Assembly: GCA_963786445.1 (NCBI GenBank)
Contig: CAWAZU010000039.1
Coordinates: forward strand, 236,799-300,798
Length of the DNA: 64,000 nt
Reading direction: 5' to 3'
Source of the DNA: JAFKFJ01 sp963786445
GTDB lineage: Bacteria > Pseudomonadota > Alphaproteobacteria > Acetobacterales > Acetobacteraceae
Within the stretch, counting starts at the first letter, position 1, and each line of letters starts with the position of its first letter. Below the pieces are notes generated by a model. It was not told the origin of the DNA. It saw only the letters and a list, made by a program, of their open reading frames with translations, and searched no databases. A program made the translations under genes and the position numbers. Of this stretch, positions 46,295 to 55,049 are shown piece by piece.

Positions 46295-48632
46295 TCAGAA
46301 CGTCACGCGCACGCCGCCGAAGGCGCCGACCGGGGCGGCGATGTTGTAGCTCCTCGTGTTGGTGGCGTTCGGCGCCTGCACCAGCGGGACCGACGTGGTC
46401 GGCGAGAACGTGCCGTAGGTGTAGTATTTTGCGTCGAGCGCGTTCTGCACCAGCGCGAACAGCTGGACGTTCTTGCTGACCTGGTAGCTCGTGTTCAGGT
46501 CCAGCCGGAAATAGCCGGGCAGTTTCGGCGTCAGGTTGGCTTCGTCGCCGAACAGGGATTGCCCGCTGGCGACAACGCCGATCGCCCCCACGGTCCAGTT
46601 GTCGGTCGCCTTGTACTGCACCCCGAGCTTGAGCATGTGCGGCGGAATGCCCGGCAACTGGTCGCCCGGGTGGATCGTGATGTTGCCGTTCACGTCGGCC
46701 GCCGGATTGTTCGGGCTCGATTCGACGAAGCTGCTCAGGAACGTCGCGTCGGTATAGGAATAGTCGATCCAGGCGAGCCAGCGCGGCGTGGTCAGGCGCA
46801 AGCCGGCATCGACGCCCTGCCGGCGCGTGGTGCCGACATTCTCGAAATAGCCGGTGCCCAGGATGACGCTCTGGGCAAACAGGATGTCGTCGTTCGAGTC
46901 GCTGCGGAATCCACTGATGTTCCAGGTCGCCCTGGCGCCGTCGTAGGGCGTGAACTGGCCACGCACGCCGAGTTCCCAGGTGCGCGCCACGACCTGCTTG
47001 AGGTCGGGATCGCCGGTGAAGAAATTGGCCAGGCTGCACGGCGAGGACGGCGAGGAGCAGGTCAGCTCCGCCGGCGTCGGTGCGCGGTTCGAACTCGGCA
47101 TAGCCGCCGTAGAGCGTGACGCCGGGCGCGAGCCTGTAGGTCAGGCCGGCGGCCGGGTTGAAGCGGTTGTACACGTGGTTGCCGGTGAGCGAGCCGCCCA
47201 TCAGGTCGGTGATGTCGATGTCCGCGGCGTTGAAGCGTCCCGACAGGTTCGCCGACAGCCGCGGCGTGATGCTGAACGTGTCGGTGAAGAACACGCCGTA
47301 ATAGGCATCGACGATGTCGGCCCGCACCGGGATGATCGAGCCGTCGGCCAGATCGATCACGGTGCCCGGCCCGAGATAGTTCCGCGTCAGCAGGTCGAGC
47401 CCGCCCTCCTCGGTGGTGGCGTCGAACAGCGTGTTCGCCCCGTCGAAGCTCAGCCCGGCGACCAGCTGGTTGGCGTGGCCGAACAGCTTGTCGCTGTTGG
47501 TCACCTGCACCGAGGTGCCGTAGCCGTTGGTGTTGGTGGTCTGGTAGGCGATGGAGCCATACAGGCCGTCCGGTCCGAGGAACGCCGGGATCGGATTGCC
47601 GCTGCGATCGGTCGCGACCACGCCGGGGGCTTCGCACAGGAACGGGCTGCCGCCGCCGCACGCGGCCAGCGGCGAGCCGTTGCCGTTGCCGACCACCTGC
47701 TGCAGGTTGTCGTAGTAGCCGAGCACCTGCAGCGATGTCGTGTCGGTGACATCATAGTTGCCGTTCAGGCCGATGCGGGCGTAGGTGTTCTTGATCCAGT
47801 TCGGGCCGGTGAACTGCGCACGCGGGTCCGCGTCCAGCAGCTCCACCGGCACCGTGCCCGGCCCGTTCAGCACCGACTGCGCGAGATCGACGTTCACGTG
47901 CAGCTCGGCCTGCTCGCCGCGCCAGCCGATGTCGCCGTAGAAATCTTTCAAGCCGGAGGACTGCGCATCACGCCAGCCTGCCTCGTGCAGGCCGGAGCCG
48001 GCGACATAGACCGCGACGTTGCCGCTCTGCTTGCCGTACTGGAAGTCGCCGCCGATCTGGCCGAACGAGCCGCCGTACAGATCGACCTCGCCGCCGTGAT
48101 AGGTGAAGCCGTTCTTGAGCTGCACGTTGAGCGCGCCGCCGAGCGCGTTCAGGCCGAACACCGGGTTGGCGCCCTCCAGGTTCATCCGGTCGATCGCGAG
48201 ATTGGGGATCAGGTCCCAGTTCACCGTATCGCCGAACGGATTGTTGAAGCGGGCGCCATTGACATAAACGGCGATCCCCGCCGGCGTGCCCTGCAGGGGC
48301 GACGCCTCGAAGCCGTGGTAGAACAGGTCAGGCTGGAACGGATTGCCGGAGGAATTGTCCAGATGCACGCCCTGCGCCTGGTCCTCCAGCGCCCGTGTCG
48401 CGCTCGGCGGCCCTTGCAGCGTCACGTCGTGGCCGGTCAGCACCTGGGTTTGCGCCGGCACGGTGTTGCGGTTGACGCCGGAACCCAGCAGCGGCGTGGG
48501 CGCGACCACCTCGACTTCCGGCAGCAGCGTCGGCTGATCGGGCGGGTTCCCGGTGGAAGGGACGGTCTGGGCCGCCGCAACCGCGGCCACGCAGGCGACC
48601 GACGCGAGGGCGACCCCGGACAACAGCTGCAT
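46295..48632 (-). CDS. TonB-dependent outer-membrane receptor (frameshifted)
   Basis: About 778 residues when repaired. After the signal peptide (ASVACVAAVAAAQ) come a plug domain (LPEVEVVAPTPLLGSGVNRN, VYVNGARFNNPFGDTVNWDL, GLNALGGALNVQLKNG) and a 22-strand-type barrel ending in VRVTF with the C-terminal Phe of outer-membrane proteins. The frame breaks near 47092; dropping one base restores GGYAESNRAPTPAELTC. Such receptors import scarce metal chelates. Its place beside xox genes and a two-component system makes lanthanide-chelate uptake a reasonable guess, but other ligands are possible. It lies back to back with the sensor kinase gene. Confidence 0.82.
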
Positions 48633-48796
48633 CGACGTTTCCCCGACGGACGCACGCCGAACGTCCGGCGGGCCCGCGCGCAGTGTGGCGGCAGGCGGAT
48701 CGGCGGTCCATGATACTGATTGCCGGACCGGCGGCAGAAACTGCGGCAATGTTGCAGAAAGTGCAGCGCGGCGGACGATGCGGGAGGCGAACGGGA

Positions 48797-50146
48797 ATGG
48801 CGTCGCTCAGGCTGCGGCTGGTGCTGATCCCGGCGGCGATCCTCGCGCTCGGACTCGCGGCGACCATTGCCTATGAGGTTGCCGGCGCCACCGGGCGCGT
48901 GCGGGCGGAGGTGACGTCGGGGATGCGGCTAGGGCGCATCCTGGTGACGGCGGCGCTGGTGAACGCAAGCGCGACGGACAGCGCGCGGGGCGCGCTCGAC
49001 CGATTGGCGGCCGAACTGCCCCAGGTGCGGCACGTCGAGTTTCGCATCATCGCCGGGTCGGCACCGGCCGCATCGGTGGAGCTGCCGCGTCGCGACCCCG
49101 CCGGAGCGACCATGCCGCAGTGGTTCGCGCGACTGTTCGACCTCCGCCCCCAGGTCCAGGTGTTCCCCGTCGTTCTCGGCGGCGTGGCGATCGGGCGGGT
49201 CGCCATGCTCGCGAACCCGCTGGACGAGATCGCGGAAATATGGGGCGAACTGGTCTGGCTCTGTGCCCTCCTGCTGGCCGCGTTGCTGGCCATGATCGGG
49301 CTGATCCACTGGACCGTGCTGGCGGCGCTGCGGCCGGTGCGCGATCTGGCGCAGGGCTTCGACCAGCTCGAGCGCGGCGACTACGCCGCGCGGCTCGCGC
49401 CGATCCGGGTGGCGGAACTCGCGCGGATCGGCGAGCAGTTCAACAGCCTGGCGCGCTCGCTCGGCCAGCTGCGGGAGGACAATTGCCGGCTGGTCGATGC
49501 GCTGATCGGCTTGCAGGAGGCCGAGCGCAAGGAGATCGCGCACGAGCTGCACGACGAGTTCGGCCCGGTGCTGTTCGGCATTCGCGCCGAGGCGGCCAGC
49601 ATTCTGGGTTATTGCCGACGCGATGCCGGCCCGCTGGGCCCGGTCGCGGAGCGGGCCGGGGCGATCGGCGGGCTGGTGGACCGGATGCAGCGCAGCAATG
49701 CCCGCATCCTGGCACGGCTGCGACCGCTGGCGCTGGCCGAGCTCGGACTGGCCGAGGCGCTGCGGGAACTGGCGGCCGGCTGGCAGGAGCGCTGTCCGCA
49801 CATCGCCTGGAGCGTGCGGGCGGAGGAGACCGGGGTAGCCGACGAGACGATGCAGCTGGTGCTGTATCGCGTGGTCCAGGAATGCCTGACCAACGCGGCC
49901 CGGCATGCCGGCGCAAGGCGGGTGGAGGTGCGCCTGGAGCGCACGCAGGACAGCGAGCCGGCGGTGTGCGTCGTGGTGCGCGATGACGGTCAGGGGCTGC
50001 CGCCCGGACTGCGCTTCGGTTTCGGGTTGCTGGGCATCAGCGAGCGCGTGCGGGCGCTGCACGGGCGCCTGAGCGTCGGCAATGGGCCCGCGGGCGGGGC
50101 CGAGATCGCCGTCAGCGTGCCGCTGCCGGCGGCGACGCCGGCATGA
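48797..50146 (+). CDS. Sensor histidine kinase, NarQ/UhpB (HisKA_3) type
   Basis: A 449-residue membrane sensor: first membrane helix at residues about 8-28, a periplasmic part of about 130 residues, a second helix (LLLAALLAMIGLIHWTVLAA) and HAMP, then HisKA_3 and ATPase domains. The phospho-accepting His is in ERKEIAHELHDEFGP; the N-box is VVQECLTNAARHAGARRVEV and the G-box VVRDDGQGLPPG. It overlaps the response regulator by four bases. Similar LuxR-type pairs control xoxF/mxaF in methylotrophs, and a sensor beside this block may do the same. The ATG follows gggagg. Confidence 0.9.
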   Translation: MASLRLRLVLIPAAILALGLAATIAYEVAGATGRVRAEVTSGMRLGRILVTAALVNASATDSARGALDRLAAELPQVRHVEFRIIAGSAPAASVELPRRDPAGATMPQWFARLFDLRPQVQVFPVVLGGVAIGRVAMLANPLDEIAEIWGELVWLCALLLAALLAMIGLIHWTVLAALRPVRDLAQGFDQLERGDYAARLAPIRVAELARIGEQFNSLARSLGQLREDNCRLVDALIGLQEAERKEIAHELHDEFGPVLFGIRAEAASILGYCRRDAGPLGPVAERAGAIGGLVDRMQRSNARILARLRPLALAELGLAEALRELAAGWQERCPHIAWSVRAEETGVADETMQLVLYRVVQECLTNAARHAGARRVEVRLERTQDSEPAVCVVVRDDGQGLPPGLRFGFGLLGISERVRALHGRLSVGNGPAGGAEIAVSVPLPAATPA

Positions 50147-50796
50147 GCGGCGCACCATGCGTCCTGCTGGTCGAGGACCACCCGATCGTGCGGGCCGGCT
50201 GCCGGCGCCTGTTGCAGGAACAGGGCGAGATGGACGTGATCGAGGCGCACGGGGCCGCCGAGGGGCTGCGGCTCTGCACGCAGGTCGGGCCGGACCTGGT
50301 GATCCTTGACCTCGGCCTGCCTGATGGCAGGGGGCTTGCGTTGCTGCAGCGGATGCTCGCTGCCGCGCCCGACCTGAAAGTGCTGGTGTTCAGCATGCAC
50401 GAGGAGCCGGTGATGGTGGCCGGGGCCCTGGAGGCCGGGGCCCGCGGCTATGTCAGCAAGAACGACGACCCGGCCGCGTTGCTCGAAGCGGTGGTGCGGA
50501 TCGCGGCGGGGGACGTGTATCTGAGCCGGTCGGTGGCGCAGAAGCTGGCGCTGATGAACCTGCGGGCGGCAGGCCCGTTGCGGGGCCTGTCGGCGCGCGA
50601 GCGCGAGGTGCTGACGCTGCTCGGATCGGGGCGCAGCCTGACCGAGATCGCCGCCGAGCTCGGCGTGAGCTACCGCACGGCAGCCGCGGTTGCGGCGCAG
50701 ATCCGCGCGAAGCTCAATCTGCCGAGCATGGCGGCGCTGATCCGACTGGGACTGGAGCAGGCGCAGGCGGCCGGCCTGCCGCAACCGAAGGCATGA
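50143..50796 (+). CDS. NarL/FixJ-type response regulator
   Basis: A 217-residue regulator. The receiver domain has LLVEDHPIVRAG, the phosphorylation site in LVILDLGLPDGRG and the conserved Lys in GYVSKNDD. The C-terminal LuxR-type helix-turn-helix reads LSAREREVLTLLGSGRSLTE with IAAELGVSYRTAAAVAAQIR. It is the partner of the upstream kinase (four-base overlap) and probably regulates genes in the methanol oxidation region. It converges on the GGDEF/EAL gene with 12 bases between stops. Confidence 0.92.
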   Translation: MSGAPCVLLVEDHPIVRAGCRRLLQEQGEMDVIEAHGAAEGLRLCTQVGPDLVILDLGLPDGRGLALLQRMLAAAPDLKVLVFSMHEEPVMVAGALEAGARGYVSKNDDPAALLEAVVRIAAGDVYLSRSVAQKLALMNLRAAGPLRGLSAREREVLTLLGSGRSLTEIAAELGVSYRTAAAVAAQIRAKLNLPSMAALIRLGLEQAQAAGLPQPKA

Positions 50797-50808
50797 TCCG
50801 GTTGCGGC

Positions 50809-52755
50809 TCATATGCTGTCCAGCGCGACGACTTCGTCCGCCGGGTCGCTTTCCGGCAGTGTCGCAAGGACGGTCGCCTTGTTCCGCCAGCCGCGCAGGA
50901 AGGCCGGGATCTCGTCCGGCCGCAGCGGACGGCTGAACAGGTAGCCCTGGGCGCAGTCGCAATCCTCGGCCAGTACTTTCGCCAGGTGCTCGGGCGTCTC
51001 GACGCCCTCGACGGTGGTGCGGATGTCGAGCTTGGCGCCGAGCTGCACCACCGCGCGCAGCACCGCCAGCGCGTCCGGCCGCGTCGCAAGGTCGCGCACG
51101 AAGGAGCGGTCGATCTTCACCGTGTCGAACGGGTAGCGGTAGAGCGCGCCGAGCGACGAATAGCCGGTGCCGAAATCGTCCATCGACACGCGCACGCCCA
51201 GCGCATCGAGCTGCTCCAGCACCGAGCGGGTCGTCGCGTTGTCCTCCAGCATCACCTGCTCGGTGATCTCCAGCTCCAGCCGCTGCGGCGCCAGCCGCGC
51301 CGCCGCCAGCGCCTCCATCACGGCGGCGACCATCAGCTCGCCGCGCACCTGCAGGGGCGACAGGTTGACCGCGATGCCGATCTCCGCCGGCAGCGTGGCG
51401 GCCTCCAGACAGGCTTCGCGCAGCACCCATTCGCCGAGCACGCCGGTCAGGCCGATCTTGTCGGCGACCGGCACGAACTCGTCCGGGCCGATCTGGCCGC
51501 GCAGCGGATGCGTCCAGCGCAGCAGCGCCTCGAACGCATCGACCCGCCAGGTGCGCAGGTTGACGATCGGCTGGTATTCGAGACGGAACTGCCCGAGCGC
51601 GAGGGCCTCACGCAGATCGAGTTCCATCGACTGGCGCCGCTCGATCTGCGCGCCCATCGCCGGCTCGAACAGGCGCGCGGCGCCGCGCCCGGCCGACTTG
51701 GCGTGATAGAGCGCCATGTCCGCGTTGCGGATCAGCAGGTTGGCGTCACGTCCGTGCTGCGGGGCGAGCGCGATGCCGATGCAGCTCTGCACGCCGATGC
51801 GCCGGCCGTCGATGTCGTAGGGCGCGCCGATGCTGCCGGCCAGGCGCAGCGCCAGCGCCAGCGCCTCCTCCGCCCCGGCGGAACAGGGATGCACGATCGC
51901 GAACTCGTCGCCGCCGAGCCGTGCCACGGTGTCCCCCTCGTCCGTGCCCTGGCGCAGCCGCGAGGCCACCTGCTGCAGCAGCGCGTCGCCCGCCGGATGG
52001 CCGAGCGTGTCGTTCACCGCCTTGAACCCGTCCAGGTCGAGGCACATCAGGGCAACGCCGGACGGCGCCGCCTGCAGCGCCTGTTCCAGCCGCTCGCGGA
52101 ACAGCAGGCGGTTCGCCAGGTCGGTCAGCGGGTCGTGCCGGGCCATGTGGATGACCTGCGCCTCGGCGCGCCGCCGTCCGGTCACGTCGGCAAACGTGCG
52201 CACCCAGCCGCCGTCCGGCAGCGGCTGGTGCGACACCGCGATCATCCGCCCGTCCGCGAGGTCGCTGTAGAACAGCGCCGGCCGGCCCTGGGCGATCAAT
52301 GCCCGGTTCTCCTGCCACATCTCCTCGACCGTGCGGCCGGAAAGCTGCCCGGCCTCCACCAGCCGCGCCAGCAGGTCGCGGTAGGTCGCAACCCCCTGCA
52401 GCGCCGCCGGCGGGAGGCCGAGAATGCCGGCGAGCTGCTCGTTGTAGAGCACCAGGCGCTCCTCGGCGTCATACTGGGCGAGGCCCTGCCACATGTGCCC
52501 GAGCGCGCTCTCCAGCCGGTCCAGCCGCCGCCGGTCGGCCCGCCAGAGCGGCCCGATGGTGCCCAGCAGGGCCAGCACCGAGACCAGGCGAACGAGGTCC
52601 GAATCCGCGGCGGCACAGGCGAGCGCCAGCGCCGCCGCGCCGATGGCGAACGCGGCGCGCTGGCGCCGCCGGCGCGACTGCCGGTTGGCGGCGCGGCCGG
52701 CGTTCGCGGCGTCGGGCCAGAACTGGATGGGGATGTAATGGCTGGTCCAGCGCAT
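50809..52755 (-). CDS. GGDEF/EAL cyclic-di-GMP signalling protein
   Basis: About 648 residues from the ATG at 52755 (gaggggt ribosome site); an ATG at 52902 would add 49 Arg-rich residues and is also possible. There is a hydrophobic segment (AAFAIGAAALALACAAA), a PAS-like domain (ALGHMWQGLAQYDAEERLVL), a GGDEF domain with intact ARLGGDEFAIV, and an EAL domain with FEALLRWTHP and DDFGTGYSSLG. All key residues are present, so both cyclase and phosphodiesterase functions are possible. It is probably membrane-bound. There is no operon partner; the 247 bases upstream to 53002 hold nothing recognisable. Confidence 0.9.
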   Translation of the reverse strand: MRWTSHYIPIQFWPDAANAGRAANRQSRRRRQRAAFAIGAAALALACAAADSDLVRLVSVLALLGTIGPLWRADRRRLDRLESALGHMWQGLAQYDAEERLVLYNEQLAGILGLPPAALQGVATYRDLLARLVEAGQLSGRTVEEMWQENRALIAQGRPALFYSDLADGRMIAVSHQPLPDGGWVRTFADVTGRRRAEAQVIHMARHDPLTDLANRLLFRERLEQALQAAPSGVALMCLDLDGFKAVNDTLGHPAGDALLQQVASRLRQGTDEGDTVARLGGDEFAIVHPCSAGAEEALALALRLAGSIGAPYDIDGRRIGVQSCIGIALAPQHGRDANLLIRNADMALYHAKSAGRGAARLFEPAMGAQIERRQSMELDLREALALGQFRLEYQPIVNLRTWRVDAFEALLRWTHPLRGQIGPDEFVPVADKIGLTGVLGEWVLREACLEAATLPAEIGIAVNLSPLQVRGELMVAAVMEALAAARLAPQRLELEITEQVMLEDNATTRSVLEQLDALGVRVSMDDFGTGYSSLGALYRYPFDTVKIDRSFVRDLATRPDALAVLRAVVQLGAKLDIRTTVEGVETPEHLAKVLAEDCDCAQGYLFSRPLRPDEIPAFLRGWRNKATVLATLPESDPADEVVALDSI

Positions 52756-53002
52756 CCGCACCCCTCGCGACAACATGCGCCTCGCCGCGCGACAGGCGGG
52801 ATGCCCGAGGCCGCGTCGAAAGGCGGACGTTACGAAGGGGCGCGCGAATGGCGTCCAGCCGGACGGCCGGGCGATCGCCTGCTCCATGATCGACTGCTTC
52901 ATCGCAGCGCTCCCGCGCGGGCTTACCAACGACCGATTCGGTTGACGTCTCGCTAACCGCGGCGCCGTCCATTTCCGTCCCGGCCATCGTTCCTGCCGAG
53001 CA

Positions 53003-53194
53003 TCAATCGACCGCGAACCGGGCGCGGACGCCCTCGCCGGGGACCATGCCGGCGATCATGCCGAGATCGGCCGGCGCCTCGCTGGGCGGAGGGTCGTCCG
53101 GCGTCGCCGGCATGGTCGGCGCCGGCAAGCCGGGACGCGCGCGCTGCCAGCGCCGCATCATGTCCGGCCACAACGATCCCCGCGCCGTCATCAC
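53003..53194 (-). CDS. Small hypothetical protein, 63 residues
   Basis: A short ORF starting MMTARGSLWPDMMRRWQRAR, then Pro-rich (PAPTMPATPDDPPPSEAPAD) and ending in GEGVRARFAVD. No domain is recognised. The case for its being real is the four-base ATGA overlap with the secreted-protein gene just upstream. It is likely cytoplasmic, since it lacks a hydrophobic segment. Confidence 0.45.
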   Translation of the reverse strand: MMTARGSLWPDMMRRWQRARPGLPAPTMPATPDDPPPSEAPADLGMIAGMVPGEGVRARFAVD

Positions 53195-53499
53195 CGCAAG
53201 CCGAAGAACAAGTTAATCGACGGCAACGCGACGATCGGCGGCGGCGCCACCATCACGGGCGGCACCCACACCACGGGCGGGGCGATCATCACCGGCGGCG
53301 CCACCAGGACCGGCGGCGGGGCCAGGATCACCACCGGCCGCGGTGCGTAGTAGCGCCGGCCATGCCAGGGTCCCCAGCCGTGATGATACCAGCGATGGTC
53401 GCCGGCCTGGGCCGGGCGCGCGATGCCGCAGCCCAGCGCCAGGGCCGCCGCGAACGCCAATGCAAGGTGGCTGTTCCGATTTCCGTTCATCTGCGTCAC
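53191..53499 (-). CDS. Small secreted His/Pro/Val-rich protein
   Basis: A 102-residue protein with a signal peptide (LALAFAAALALGCGIARPAQA). It then has a His/Trp/Tyr-rich segment (HRWYHHGWGPWHGRRYY) and Pro/Val repeats (PPPVLVAPPVMIAPPVVWVP). The His cluster could bind metal, and the repeats look like an extended wall- or membrane-associated stretch. Such proteins are widespread in alphaproteobacteria but uncharacterised. A short gap of 28 bases separates it from the glycine-zipper lipoprotein gene upstream. Confidence 0.7.
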   Translation of the reverse strand: MTQMNGNRNSHLALAFAAALALGCGIARPAQAGDHRWYHHGWGPWHGRRYYAPRPVVILAPPPVLVAPPVMIAPPVVWVPPVMVAPPPIVALPSINLFFGLR

Positions 53500-53527
53500 A
53501 CTCCGTCGCCCCGCGAGTTGCAGGAGA

Positions 53528-53740
53528 TCAATGCGTCAACGCTCCGACCGCCGCCCCGCCCGCCGCGCCGACCAGCCCGCCGACCAGCAGGCTGCCGCCG
53601 GTGACCGCCGCGATGCCGAGACCCGCCGCCGTGCCGATCGCGCCGCCGCTCAGCGCGCGCTGTTGGGCCGTGGTGAGATTCGAACAGCCGGCAAGCGCCA
53701 GCACGCCGATGGCCAGGAACAGCAGGCGCCAGCACGCCAT
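53528..53740 (-). CDS. Small glycine-zipper lipoprotein
   Basis: A 70-residue lipoprotein. The lipobox is LALAGC, giving a lipidated Cys at about residue 19, followed by SNLTTAQQRALSGGAIGTAA and a glycine-rich hydrophobic helix (GGLVGAAGGAAVGALT) of glycine-zipper type. It is probably anchored in the outer membrane. It belongs to a common family of small envelope proteins of unknown function. It is divergent from the BamE-like lipoprotein gene across 72 bases. Confidence 0.75.
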   Translation of the reverse strand: MACWRLLFLAIGVLALAGCSNLTTAQQRALSGGAIGTAAGLGIAAVTGGSLLVGGLVGAAGGAAVGALTH

Positions 53741-53812
53741 CGCGATCTTCTCCTGTTTTGTGCAGCATCTTGGTTGCCGACGCGCATTAGGGTCCGAGAG
53801 TTTCGCGTGACA

Positions 53813-54307
53813 ATGGCGGGCCCGGTTTTGTCACGGCCGGTGACTGGCGGTCACAGCAGCGCCGTGCTGGTGCTGGCCGCTGCCGCGCTGGCGCTGGGCG
53901 GCTGCAGCCTGCTGGCGCCGCCGAAACCCCCGGTCCCGGTCGCGCAGCTGCCGCTGCCGCTGCCGCCGCTGCCGCCCCGGCCGCCTCCGGCCCCGGCCGC
54001 GCCGCTGACCGGCTCGGCCGCCGCGGCCGGCCGCCTCGCTCGCCCGCCGGCCGAGCCGCCATCCGCCCCGCTGCAAGTGGTCGGATTGTCGCAGGACGCG
54101 GTGCGCCGCCTGCTCGGGCCGCCGGCGGCGGAGACCGCGCAAGGCCCGTCGCAGACCTGGACCTATCAAGGCGCGGGCTGCCGCGTCGATATCGCGTTCT
54201 ACTACGATGTCACCCGCAGCGGCTTCTTTGCGCTCAGCGAGCAGCGCGCGGGCGGCGGCGAGGCGGCCGAATGTCTGGCACGCATCCATGACACCCACCT
54301 CTCCTGA
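53813..54307 (+). CDS. Lipoprotein with BamE/SmpA-like C-terminal domain
   Basis: A 164-residue lipoprotein. The signal ends in a lipobox (LALGGC, Cys about 31), followed by a Pro-rich linker (PLPLPPLPPRPPPAPAAP). A domain of about 75 residues follows (LQVVGLSQDAVRRLLGPPAA, TWTYQGAGCRVDIAFYYDV) that resembles the two-helix, three-strand BamE/SmpA fold. It would sit in the inner leaflet of the outer membrane. It overlaps the response-regulator gene by 20 bases, suggesting that the three genes to 56588 form one operon. Confidence 0.65.
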   Translation: MAGPVLSRPVTGGHSSAVLVLAAAALALGGCSLLAPPKPPVPVAQLPLPLPPLPPRPPPAPAAPLTGSAAAAGRLARPPAEPPSAPLQVVGLSQDAVRRLLGPPAAETAQGPSQTWTYQGAGCRVDIAFYYDVTRSGFFALSEQRAGGGEAAECLARIHDTHLS

Positions 54308-55049
54308 CCCGCCGCGGCCCGGCGCCGGCCGCCGCCTCGTCGTGGTGGACGACGACCGGCTGTTCCTCGACGTGTTCGCCGCCAACCTGCTTGCCGGCGG
54401 CTACGACCCGCTCTGCTTCGACGACCCGCAGGCGGCGCTTGGCGCGCTGCGCGCCGGCGCGGCGGCGTGTGCCTGCGTGCTCGACCTCGACATGCCGGCG
54501 CTGGACGGGCTGGCGTTCCTGCGCGCGCTGAAGCAGGACCGCATCGAATTGCCGGTGATCTTCGTCACCTCGCACAGCGAGCCGATGTTCGAGGAACAGG
54601 CGCTGCGCGACGGCGCGGTCGAGTTCATTGACAAGGGCCGCGGCCCGGCCATCATCCTGCACCGCCTCGACCTGGTGACGCGCCCGCGCGAGCCGGCGCC
54701 GCCGCAACTGGTCGCCGCCGCCGTGCCCGACCTCGCCTGCGGGCGGCTGCTGCTGCGCTGCCAGGCGCGGCGGGCGCTGTGGAACGGCGCGGACGTGCCG
54801 CTCAGCCGCACCGAGTTCGACGTGGTGCATCGGCTGGCCGCCGCCGGCGGCGACGATGTCGCGTATCGCCACATCTACGACGCGATGAAAGGCGAGGGCT
54901 TCCTCGCCGGCACCGGGGAGGAGGGCTACCGAGCCAATGTGCGCGCCATGATCAAGCGCATCCGCCGCAAGTTCGAGGAGATCGATCCCGCCTTTGCCTC
55001 GCTCGGGACGTATCCCGGCTTCGGCTATCGCTGGCGCGACGATGGCTAG
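54288..55049 (+). CDS. OmpR-type response regulator
   Basis: A 253-residue regulator. The receiver shows LVVVDDDRLFLDVF, the phosphorylation site in ACVLDLDMPALDG and the conserved Lys in EFIDKGRG. The C-terminal winged helix reads LSRTEFDVVHRLAAAGG and NVRAMIKRIRRKFEEIDPAF, then GTYPGFGYRW. The target is unknown. It overlaps the preceding lipoprotein gene by 20 bases and the kinase by eight bases, so the pair is co-translated. Confidence 0.88.
   Translation: MTPTSPDPPRPGAGRRLVVVDDDRLFLDVFAANLLAGGYDPLCFDDPQAALGALRAGAAACACVLDLDMPALDGLAFLRALKQDRIELPVIFVTSHSEPMFEEQALRDGAVEFIDKGRGPAIILHRLDLVTRPREPAPPQLVAAAVPDLACGRLLLRCQARRALWNGADVPLSRTEFDVVHRLAAAGGDDVAYRHIYDAMKGEGFLAGTGEEGYRANVRAMIKRIRRKFEEIDPAFASLGTYPGFGYRWRDDG

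Noticed and set aside
50986..52956. Forward ORF of 656 codons opposite the GGDEF/EAL gene
   Set aside because: No recognisable motif; the reverse strand has intact GGDEF and EAL active sites.
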